From the NCBI GenBank assembly GCA_043228905.1, contig JBHGNT010000015.1, positions 12,090,001 to 12,154,000 on the forward strand: a stretch of DNA of 64,000 nucleotides. Direction: 5' to 3'. A model generated the notes under the pieces. It had not been told where the DNA came from and ran no database searches. It saw nothing but the letters and a program-made list of their open reading frames with translations. The position numbers were made by a program, and so were the translations under genes. Below, one piece after another: positions 10,488-19,419 of this stretch (position 1 is the first letter of the stretch; the number at the start of each line of letters is the position of its first letter). This DNA is from Azolla caroliniana (taxonomy: Eukaryota > Polypodiophyta).

Positions 10488-11539
10488 TTGGCCTAGCATG
10501 AAGAAGACAATCCACAAGGAGTCAGTAGTAACAGTTGGAAGTGCAACACTCCAGGTGTGAGTTGTGTTGGCCTCTCAGGAAAACTTGATTCTCAAGCATG
10601 CACAAAATTAGGTTGCCTATATATAGTGGCATTCAAATGGCATCAAACCAATCCAAGTCAATCCCACTCTTAAACTAAGGTATTCAAAACCCGTCTCATA
10701 TCTTAATTTGATTCAATATTGTTTCTTTTACATATTCAATATTGTTTTGGGCCTTTGCCTTGGTAGATCATTGTTAGAATTATGGCACAAATTGTAGTGA
10801 AATATCCAACTATTGTAGAAACATAGTGGTTAATGTGGACATAAAAGTATATCCAAGAAACTAAAACATTGTGACCTATTTTTGTTACCCCAAATAGAAG
10901 AATATTTTGAGGAGCAACTAAGAGAACTTTGCCAACTTCTTGTCCAAACAATTATCGCTTATATTGATGGAACTACACATTGTTAGAAATTTTGATAAGC
11001 TCTCATCCTATTAATAGAAGGTTGTCCCACATGCATACCAAAACCATGTTGTCAAGTGCACTTGGGTCATATGATATTAAGCTTTTTTTATCGTAAGTAG
11101 TGAGTATTTTCTAGCCAGAAATATAAGATGCAAGAATATCCTACCATATCATCGATGACCATGGGCATTTTATGCGTTTTCCATGCCTCTCACTCTCACG
11201 GGGTTTGATAACATTATTATTTCGTAATGTGAATGTATCTCAATTGGTTTACATCACATAAATTGGTCTCTACAAATTTCAATCCAAATTATGTTTATCC
11301 TGGTATATGCCTTATCCTACTAAAATCACTTTAAATATGAGGGTGTTGTATAAACCTTCCATGTGTGAATGGGAACTCAATAGAGTAATAGTTCTAATGT
11401 TTGTATAAGAACCACGTGATAGTACTAGCTAACTATTGGCTTATTATTGATTATGTGTATACGTTTACATGAGATTACACTAAGTGATATTACTAGCTAA
11501 CAATGGAATTATTATTGACTTCTATGAGGTTGCACATAT
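10488..11539. other. Intergenic stretch, no gene recognised
   Basis: AT-rich. A promoter-like GCCTATATATAGTGG (near 10617) has no ORF downstream. Nothing else could be identified. Confidence 0.5.
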
Positions 11540-11894
11540 GATCACCAAGTGATATATATTGGTAAAAGTTTTGTTTTTGACTTATTATTGACTATATTAC
11601 ATGAGACCACACATTAAAGCAATATATTAGTACTCACTTGACTCGTGGTATATTTTATCATGGGGAGCCATTTTTTGTGTTGATTTATTGTTAACTATAT
11701 TACGTGAGAGCACACATACACATTAAAGCTTGCAACAATACTACAATATATTAATGCTCACTTTGACTCATGGTATATTTTATCATGGGGATCTATTTTT
11801 TGTGTTGATCTATTGTTAACTATATTACATCAGAGCACGCATACACATTAAAACTTGCAACAATATTACAATATATTAATGCTCACTTCGACAT
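11540..11894. repeat. About three imperfect tandem ~125-bp repeats
   Basis: Each unit contains TTATTGTTAACTATATTAC or a close relative, a CACACAT..ATTAAAGCTTGCAACAA part, an AATATATTAATGCTCACTT part and a GGTATATTTTATCATGGGG part. The left duplicate has a single unit (about 5713-5840). Confidence 0.8.
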
Positions 11895-13155
11895 GGAGCC
11901 ATTTTTTGTGCTCCATGTCTTCCAAAGGCACTATAATTCTTGATTTTGACTAGTCTCCTATTTTATCTTAGGAATTGTGGCAAAAGATACATGTTTAAGG
12001 ATAGTTGGGAAGCAAATTATCTTAGGACTTGGGACAAACCCCACTTGAGATATTGGGGAAACCAATTATCTTTGGAAGTGGGACAAACAAATAAGAACAA
12101 GCTTAGGGGACTATAAATTGCCCTTTCCATCATTTGACATGTTGTTGAGATACTATTCATAATGTTAAGCTTTTCCCTTCGAGTTCTTTATTCTATTATT
12201 AATGTATAAAATAATTAATATTTGGTGGATGGGGCAACAATGGTATTTTATGTTTTGACTTATAAGCTACCCTTTCCATCACATCACATGTTCAAATAAT
12301 ATTCCTTTTTCATCACTTGACTTGTTGTTGAGATACTATTTGTGCTTGATTAAGCTTTTTTCTTTCGATCCTTTAATTCAATTATCACTGTATAAAATAT
12401 GGTAATATTTGGTGGATGGGGCACCCTTGGTATTTTATGTTTGTCTTATGTCTTTCATTCAAGAGTGGTCAGTGTAGTTACGCACCCTTAATCCATTCTT
12501 TTCGTAATCTTTATAATTTCTTAGAATATTGTTATATTATTGTTCGTTATCTTTATTATCTCCTAGAATAGGCTATATCATTATTACAAGTCCGAATAAT
12601 GGATTTATTTATTTAGGGGATACTTCTTCATGTCGTCTTCTAAACATGTTACATGGGTTAGGTGCTTCCAATATGTTGCAGGAAGATGAGAATGAAGGAG
12701 AATGGCTATAGTTCAACAAATTAACTAGTGCCAAATTCTTCAATGCAAAGACATCACTCCAAGTTGTTTGCAAAAGGGAGAAGCATGAAGCATTGATTTA
12801 TGAAATTCATGCATTTGCAAAGGTAAAGGAACGATATTGGTGAATAGGAATGTACGAGATGTTGTAAAAGTTACCCCGTGCATTCTAATCTGCGACATAG
12901 AGATGGGTTACAATCACGTATGTTTTGGCATGTATTAATAGATGGTTTTGCAATTATGCCCGTACGTTTGTGGCAATATCGGACTTGGTGTTTGCAACAG
13001 AAGACCTTACAAACAAGGTGGAGGGTAGACCACAAATGAATAAAATAACCACGATAGTATGCAAGTTCTTGCTCAAAGATGTGATATGAAAATATGAATG
13101 TGTAAGAAATTTTGTGGTCAATAGAGGCAAGCTAGATGTAGTGAAGCAGGGGTGA

Positions 13156-13476
13156 TGACATTGGACATGTCTAGTCAACTATTGTATGTGTGGTTGGTCG
13201 ACTTGTTTGGAAGTGTGTGTGGATCTTCTTGATGAGAAACAAGCAAGAGAAGAGTAAGATTGAGATGGTGTTCTGTCCTGTTACAAAGTGTACACAAAAA
13301 CAAAATGTAGAGAGACAGATACACCAAGATAAGCAAAGAGATAGACTGTATTATTCATTCAACCAAAATGTACAAGGAGAAAGTTTCTCCTAGTTATACA
13401 AGAGGGAACCAAGCGCTAGTTATAGGGAGTGTTCACACTAGAATACAATGGTCGGAGTAGGACTTTTAATCCAACA
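13156..13476 (-). mobile_element. 3' LTR of copia J, right duplicate
   Basis: Matches 7113-7433. Starts TGACATTGG and ends ATCCAACA, followed by AACTCCCC, the complement of a purine tract. J reads leftward. Its body continues at 13477-13993 and 19420-23290, and its probable 5' LTR is at 31006-31328. Confidence 0.75.
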
Positions 13477-13993
13477 AACTCCCCATAAAAGGACTAGTCT
13501 AATCATTACAACACTTCAAGGGTGATTTCCCCCATAAGTCTAACTATAATATAACTAAAATTACAAGATGTGAACTATTCTTCGAATCAAACGTGGTTGA
13601 GTTGGGTCCAATTGGCTTTGTCGACTCTTTGGCCTAGTCGGCTCTTCTGCCCAATCAACTCAATTGGCTCTTTAGTTCATTTGGCGTGGTTGGCTCTTTG
13701 GTTCGTTCGGGTCTGTGCTCCTTTTCCTACTTCCTTTGATTGAGTTGTTCCATCCTCTTCAACTTGTTGTAGTTCTATACATCTCCTTAGTGCTTTGAAA
13801 CGATTATCTGGGAACAACTTGGTGAGGCAATCAACAATGTTCACCTTAGTATCAATCTTTCAAACTTTGAGTTTCTTGTCGGTGATGAGCTCCCTGAATG
13901 TGATGATACCGTACCTCTATGTGCTTCATCTTTGCATGATACACCGGATTTCGCACGTGTGTATTGCGCTCTCTAAGTCGCAATGCAAGGTTG
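13477..13993 (-). pseudogene. J pol 3' end, cut by insertion of element A
   Basis: Degenerate C-terminal end of RNase H and 3' untranslated sequence on the minus strand, matching 7434-7955. The coding sequence resumes after element A at 19420. The last five bases (13989-13993, GGTTG) are the target duplication of A. Confidence 0.75.
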
Positions 13994-14161
13994 TGTCGAA
14001 TACATGTGTATAATGGACGTATTCACACTATCCCGTTTTGGCCATTTATGTAATTAGCATAAAGGGTAGTTGCCCTAAGTCGGTCACTATATATAGTGAC
14101 CTTGTAACCTTTTTGTAAGGTTGGGTGTTGTATTGTCTCTTTGAGAAATAGAAAGTCTTTT

Positions 14162-14197
<36 letters not shown>

Positions 14198-14282
14198 AAC
14201 GACTTAGAAACTGTCATACGCAGGTAATTAGAAAGAATCGAATGCTTCTTGATCTTCCGCATTGACGACCTCGTCTCCAACA
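13994..14282 (+). mobile_element. 5' LTR of element A
   Basis: Starts TGTCGAATAC and ends CTCCAACA. It carries AGGGTAGTTGCCCT (14064-14077), a variant of the palindrome shared by other LTRs here, then a TATA region embedded in a perfect 20-bp palindrome (14082-14101), and a TC microsatellite. Confidence 0.97.
14082..14101. promoter_or_regulatory. Perfect 20-bp palindrome containing the LTR TATA box
   Basis: GGTCACTATATATAGTGACC is its own reverse complement, with TATATA at its centre. The same palindrome is in the 3' LTR (19222-19241) and in A' (48113-48132). Position, about 90 bp into a 289-bp LTR, fits a core promoter; the promoter role is inferred. Confidence 0.75.
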
Positions 14283-14284
14283 TC

Positions 14285-14296
14285 TGGTATCAGAGC
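14285..14296 (+). other. Primer-binding site of element A
   Basis: TGGTATCAGAGC, the usual plant copia site complementary to initiator Met-tRNA, two bases after the 5' LTR. Confidence 0.95.
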
Positions 14297-14926
14297 AGAG
14301 GTTCGGCCGTCATCACCGCCTGCACAGCATTCGGTTCTTCACTTCATCACGGCCTGCACAGTATTCGCGTCATTCGAAGAAAGAGAGAAGAAGAACAAAA
14401 ACGAGGTTTGCACCTCATCGCGTTAGATCCTCTTGCTTGGAGTAAGCCATCAGGTTGTACTCTGTTCCTTGTGATCGTAACCGCTCGAGGTGAAATCCCC
14501 TTGTGCATCATTGACACGATCGTGCTCCATTCGGTTAAACGGCATCCGAAAAGGTCATTAAACGCTGCTCGCTGCTCGTTGTAACCACTCGGTGCAGATC
14601 GGTCTCAAGACAACAACCCCAATTCGTGCTTCATCCGGCTGATCGACATTCGAGAGGATCAGTTGGATCTGTCTCTCTCGTCGCTGCAGCCACCCGAAGC
14701 AGAATCGGTCCAGATAATCGGTTTCAATAATCGGTATTCGGCAACATTCGGGAAGACCAGTCGGTTCTGTCCCTCAAGCTACCGAAGTCAATTCGAGCAA
14801 GCTCCGAAGCCGAACCGACTCGGGTTCAAATCCGACTAGAACGATATCGGGTGAGCCAACCGGTTGCACCCCAACAAGGTTCGTAGTCAACTCCGAACCG
14901 AGCTTCGTCAACCGAAACCGAATTTG
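14297..14926 (+). other. Leader of element A
   Basis: 630 bp between the primer site and gag. It repeats phrases of the type 'gttgtaaccactcggtgcagatcggtc' and 'ttcgggaagaccagtcggttctgtccctc' in several degenerate versions, a pattern also found in the leaders of C and D. Packaging or translation signals may lie here, but none could be identified. Confidence 0.6.
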
Positions 14927-17900
14927 ATGGCATCAACATCCGGCTCGTCAGAAATGAGTCTCCGAAAGTTCGATGGATCGAACTTCAACTTTTGGAAGGA
15001 ACAAATGCAGGACTATCTCATAGTCAAGGGGCAAATCGATCCCATCGAAAATGAAGAACCTCCAGAAGGATACAAACCAATTGAGTGGCAGAAGCTGGAC
15101 AGAATCGTCCGCGCCACGATTCGGATGCACCTATCGGAATCGGTATACTTTACGGTGCAATCGTGTACGACAGCATTCGAACTGTGGAAAACACTGTCGG
15201 ACACTTACGAAAAGAAGGTCGCCGCAACGAAGATGTTTCTGATCCGGCGCCTCTACAACTTGCGGATGAAAGAATCCGATTCGGTTCAAGCACACCTCAA
15301 TGAGTACGAAAGCATAAGCTCCCAAATCTCATCTCAAGGGACGGCAATCGAGGATGAACTCAGAGCAATGATACTCATGAGCAGCCTTCCCTCATCATGG
15401 GAAACTTTCGTCACAACTGTGTGCAACGCGTCAACCACGGCTGTTAAATACTCCGAAGTCACGAGCGCAATCCTGACCGAAGCAGCTCGGAGAAAGTCTT
15501 TCGCCAAAGACTCAACAGACGACGCTTACGTAGTACAAGGTTCGACAGACCGATCGAACATACGAGGAAGAGATTCCTCACGGCCGCCGAACAATCAGCG
15601 AAGACGGAGCCAGTCACGAGATAACCGAATCTGCAACTATTGCAAGAAACCCGGACACATCAAAGCCGACTGTCGCGCACTCAAGAACAAGAACAACAAG
15701 AAGAGTGGCCGGCATGAGGAGATCAATTACGTCAGCTTCTCAGCTGATGTGCTACCAGACGACCCGAATATACTATCAATCGAAAATCCAGTCGGATCAG
15801 AAGTTCTACTCACGACTGAAGAGTCGAGCACATGGCTCTTAGATTCGGGCGCGTCATTTCACGTGACTCCTCATCGATCCCAATTTCGGCAATATACGAT
15901 CCGTCACTCCGACTCAGTTCGAGTCGGCAACTCACAACACTGTGACATCATCGGAATCGGCACAGTAGAGCTCAACCTTGCAGGGGGCTCTACACTTGTA
16001 CTCCACAATGTCCGACATGTACCCGAGCTCTCAAGGCCATTGATCTCAGTCGGACAACTAGATGAAGACGGCATTCGTGCCGGTTTTTCTTCGGGAGGGT
16101 GGACACTCCACAGGGGGAACCTCCTGCTTGCTAGAGGACCCAAGATACACTCACTGTATCCGTTACATGTTACGCTCAGAGAGGGTAACCTGTTTTTGGT
16201 GGATATTCCTGTGTCATCACTATGGCACAGAAGATTAGGACACCTCAGCAAGGCCGGCATCACGCATCTATCTAGAGCCGGATACATCCCCAAACTCTCC
16301 TTCTCCGACCATCAATTTTGCGAGCATTGCCAGTATGGCAAACAAGCAGCCGCATCCCACCCGACATCAGCACCAAGAGAAACGAGACCTCTCGATTTAG
16401 TCCATTCGGACGTCTGTGGCCCAATGCCGCATCAGTCTCTAGGCGGTGCCTCTTACTTTGTCACTTTTATTGACGATTCGACTCGAAAGGTGTGGGCTTA
16501 TCCGATTCGCACCAAAGATCGGGTCTTCTCGATCTTCTCAGATTGGCTCGCTATGGTAGAAAATCAAACCGACCGAAAACTGAAATGCTTTCGGACCGAC
16601 AATGGGGGAGAGTTCAAATCCGATGAATTCGTCAAATTCTGCCGACAACGCGGCATCCGACGTGAATTTACGGCACCACACAGTCCGGAGCAAAACGGGA
16701 TTGCAGAACGAATGAATCGGACAATCCAAGAAAGGATAGTTTCCATGCTCCAACACTCCGGACTGTCGGATGGCTTCTGGGCAGAGGCTCTACTCACGGC
16801 AGTACACATAATCAATATGTCGCCAAGTAGACCTCTAGGACTTCAAATTCCTCAGGAACTATGGATCGGCAGTAAGCCGAATTACGACAAGCTGAGGATC
16901 TTCGGATGCGAGGCGTACGCCCTTATTCCGAAAGATGATCGCCGAAAACTTGCACCTCGGTCCAGGAAATGCATTTTCCTTGGATATGGATCAGACGGCG
17001 AAATGGGATACCGACTCTGGGACCCCGAACGCAGACAAATCGTTCGAAGTTCGGACGTTGTGTTCAACGAGTCGGCTATGAATCCATTAGTCGAAAAACC
17101 GATCGAAGTCCGAAGGGTAACATTTTCCGATGTGCCGACCCTTCAAGAAGGCCCCGCTCTCAACACACGGTCAGCTTCACGGGTAGCTGAACCTTACACT
17201 ACCGACTCGGACAACTCCGACTCGGCACAGCAGAACAATCCGCTTTCGGACCATCCGACCTCGATACCCGATGCGACCAGTCCAATCATACCTCGACGAT
17301 CCGAGAGACTGTTGCAACCTCCGGAGAGGTATTCTCCTGGAATTTTCTTCACCGACGCCGGCGAACCGACGTCTTACGAAGAAGCATCGACATCTGTCGA
17401 TTCAGCCACCTGGCATCTGGTGATGGAGTCGGAAATGCACTCCATTCGGGCAAACAAGACTTGGGATCTGGTCGAATTACCTAGGAACCGACGTGCTCTT
17501 CCTTGCAAGTGGGTTTATCGACTAAAAGAGACGTCTGATTCGACCACCCCAAAGTACAAGGCCAGATTAGTTGCGAAGGGCTTCCGACAAGAATATGGCG
17601 TCGACTTCGACGAGATTTTTTCACCAGTGGTGAAAATGACAACCCTTCGTTTCCTGCTCGGCGTCGTGGCAGCCGACAACTTGGAGCTGATTCAGCTAGA
17701 TGTCAAAACAGCCTTCCTCCATGGTGATCTCGAGGAGGAAATTTATATGGAGCAGCCAAAAGGCTTCGTGGCAACTGGCCAAGAACATCTAGTCTGCCGA
17801 CTCAGGAAGAGTCTATACGGCCTCAAACAGGCACCGCGACAATGGTACAAGAAGTTCGACGACTTCATCCAATCGATCGGCTTCTCAAAAAGCGATGAGG

Positions 17901-18940
17901 ACCATTGTCTCTTTACCAACACAGCTCAAGATGGATCACCCATCTTCCTCATCATTTACGTGGACGACATGCTAATTTCTGGACGCCACGCGGGCGAACT
18001 TGCCGATCTCGTTCGGCAACTGCGGTTGAAGTTTGCCATGAAGGACCTCGGTCCGGCACGACACATCCTTGGCATGAAAATTAGTCGGCATCGCGATAAA
18101 CGACATCTTTTTTTGTCTCAGACCGACTATATCGGACGTGTCTTGGAACGCTTCAACATGCAATCAGCCAAATCTGCTTCAACCCCGCTCCCCATGAATC
18201 TTCGGCTCTCTCAGCGAGACTGCCCGACATCCGGTCCGGAGGGGGAAGATATGAAGTCGGTACCGTATGCACCGGCAGTCGGCTCCCTTATGTACCTGAT
18301 GGTCGCGACACGGCCTGATATTTCTCACGCCGTAGGAGTCGTTAGCAAATTTATGCACAATCCTGGCCGATCGCATTGGAACGCAGTCAAGCATGTGTTC
18401 AGATATCTGGCTGGCACAAAAGACCACGGCATTCTTTTCGGTCCGAACCGAACCTCAGGCGTAGTCGGTTACACCGACTCGGATTTCGCCGACTGTATAG
18501 ACAGTCGGAAATCAACAACCGGATACTGCTTCAAATTCGGCAATGGAGCAATCTCGTGGAAGTCGAAACTTCAGGAGTGCACAGCGACCTCAACGACCGA
18601 AGCAGAATATGTAGCTGCGTCCGACGCAGCAAAAGAAGCTCTGTGGCTCGGCCGGCTGGCGCACACGTTTCGGCAAGTCGACCACGACTCGACTCCAGTT
18701 GTCTACAGCGACAGTCAAGGTGTTGTTGCCCTGTCGAAAAATCCGGTTCACCACAACGCCTCCAAACATATCGACGTTCGATATCACTTCGTTCGGGACT
18801 GCGTCATTTCAGGGAAAATCGGTCTAGAGAAAATATCCACAACCGACAATGTCGTAGATGGAATGACCAAGTGTCTTTCGGCAGACCGTTTTCGGTCTCT
18901 TCGGCATCAGATGGGCGTAACGACAAACCAGCCCGGTTAG
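14927..18940 (+). CDS. Element A gag-pol polyprotein, intact Ty1/copia
   Basis: One uninterrupted frame of 1337 codons. I chose the ATG at 14927 (MASTSGSSEMS) because related elements C and J start their gag with the same MAS-type sequence; the frame stays open upstream but without an ATG. In order: copia-type gag (about residues 8-210), zinc knuckle CNYCKKPGHIKADC (236-249), aspartic protease with DSGA (306), GAG-pre-integrase with HRRLGHLS (about 433), integrase core with catalytic D near 494, D near 558 (TDNGGEF) and E near 594 (AERMNR), reverse transcriptase with YVDD near 1010, and RNase H with TDSDFAD near 1183 and STTEAEYVAAS. All catalytic residues I could check are present. The product would form virus-like particles and copy the element RNA into DNA. 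Gag and pol share one frame, usual for plant copia. Confidence 0.97.
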   Translation: MASTSGSSEMSLRKFDGSNFNFWKEQMQDYLIVKGQIDPIENEEPPEGYKPIEWQKLDRIVRATIRMHLSESVYFTVQSCTTAFELWKTLSDTYEKKVAATKMFLIRRLYNLRMKESDSVQAHLNEYESISSQISSQGTAIEDELRAMILMSSLPSSWETFVTTVCNASTTAVKYSEVTSAILTEAARRKSFAKDSTDDAYVVQGSTDRSNIRGRDSSRPPNNQRRRSQSRDNRICNYCKKPGHIKADCRALKNKNNKKSGRHEEINYVSFSADVLPDDPNILSIENPVGSEVLLTTEESSTWLLDSGASFHVTPHRSQFRQYTIRHSDSVRVGNSQHCDIIGIGTVELNLAGGSTLVLHNVRHVPELSRPLISVGQLDEDGIRAGFSSGGWTLHRGNLLLARGPKIHSLYPLHVTLREGNLFLVDIPVSSLWHRRLGHLSKAGITHLSRAGYIPKLSFSDHQFCEHCQYGKQAAASHPTSAPRETRPLDLVHSDVCGPMPHQSLGGASYFVTFIDDSTRKVWAYPIRTKDRVFSIFSDWLAMVENQTDRKLKCFRTDNGGEFKSDEFVKFCRQRGIRREFTAPHSPEQNGIAERMNRTIQERIVSMLQHSGLSDGFWAEALLTAVHIINMSPSRPLGLQIPQELWIGSKPNYDKLRIFGCEAYALIPKDDRRKLAPRSRKCIFLGYGSDGEMGYRLWDPERRQIVRSSDVVFNESAMNPLVEKPIEVRRVTFSDVPTLQEGPALNTRSASRVAEPYTTDSDNSDSAQQNNPLSDHPTSIPDATSPIIPRRSERLLQPPERYSPGIFFTDAGEPTSYEEASTSVDSATWHLVMESEMHSIRANKTWDLVELPRNRRALPCKWVYRLKETSDSTTPKYKARLVAKGFRQEYGVDFDEIFSPVVKMTTLRFLLGVVAADNLELIQLDVKTAFLHGDLEEEIYMEQPKGFVATGQEHLVCRLRKSLYGLKQAPRQWYKKFDDFIQSIGFSKSDEDHCLFTNTAQDGSPIFLIIYVDDMLISGRHAGELADLVRQLRLKFAMKDLGPARHILGMKISRHRDKRHLFLSQTDYIGRVLERFNMQSAKSASTPLPMNLRLSQRDCPTSGPEGEDMKSVPYAPAVGSLMYLMVATRPDISHAVGVVSKFMHNPGRSHWNAVKHVFRYLAGTKDHGILFGPNRTSGVVGYTDSDFADCIDSRKSTTGYCFKFGNGAISWKSKLQECTATSTTEAEYVAASDAAKEALWLGRLAHTFRQVDHDSTPVVYSDSQGVVALSKNPVHHNASKHIDVRYHFVRDCVISGKIGLEKISTTDNVVDGMTKCLSADRFRSLRHQMGVTTNQPG

Positions 18941-19126
18941 AGCCGGACACAGAGCAGGATGGTTCCCGACAACCGACATCAGTTCCTTAATGATCGGCTT
19001 CAACTGTTCCGACCCGACCAGTTCGGTCTTCTGCCTTCGGACCCTGCCGACTCGAACAAAGCTGATATGTCCGAGAACCCAAGTCTATACCTGTAATCTT
19101 AGATAACCCATGTATACGCCCATTAC

Positions 19127-19133
19127 GGGGGAG
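19127..19133 (+). other. Polypurine tract of element A
   Basis: GGGGGAG immediately before the 3' LTR; primes plus-strand DNA in LTR elements. Confidence 0.9.
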
Positions 19134-19414
19134 TGTCGAATACATGTGTATAATGGACGTATTCACACTATCCCGTTTTGGCCATTTATGTAATTAGCAT
19201 AAAGGGTAGTTGCCCTAAGTCGGTCACTATATATAGTGACCTTGTAACCTTTTTGTAAGGTTGGGTGTTGTATTGTCTCTTTGAGAAATAGAAAGTCTTT
19301 TGTGTCTCTCTCTCTCTCTCTCTCTGTGCAACGACTTAGAAACTGTCATACGCAGGTAATCAGAAAGAATCGAATGCTTCTTGATCTTCCGCATTGACGA
19401 CCTCGTCTCCAACA
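19134..19414 (+). mobile_element. 3' LTR of element A
   Basis: Identical to the 5' LTR apart from one substitution and a TC run shorter by 8 bp. Confidence 0.97.
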
Positions 19415-19419
19415 GGTTG

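Larger units (their letters stand above)
8438..13993 (+). repeat. Right copy of the large segmental duplication
   Basis: Same landmark order as the left copy: 51-bp array, AT-rich segment, SINE (9172-9340), then the intergenic block (about 11790-13155) and J. A deletion joins 9019 to the equivalent of 5228, removing the chromodomain. The block 9479-11664 is present only here. Homology resumes beyond element A at 19415 and continues to about 19716. Confidence 0.85.
13994..19414 (+). mobile_element. Element A: complete, young Ty1/copia retrotransposon
   Basis: All parts are present: 5' LTR 13994-14282, primer site 14285-14296, leader, one long gag-pol frame, purine tract 19127-19133, 3' LTR 19134-19414 and flanking 5-bp duplications GGTTG (13989-13993 and 19415-19419). 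The LTRs differ by one substitution (TAATTAG against TAATCAG) and by 8 bp in the TC run, so insertion was recent. The matching site in the left segmental duplicate (near 7950) is empty. The domain order PR-INT-RT-RH defines Ty1/copia; the protein style (GSLMY..VATRPDISHAVGVVS) resembles the Tnt1/Tork lineage. Potentially able to transpose; expression cannot be judged. Confidence 0.97.

Noticed and set aside
18376-18990. 204-codon plus-strand ORF
   Set aside because: Overlaps the intact RNase H of element A in another frame; it is a shadow of that coding sequence.
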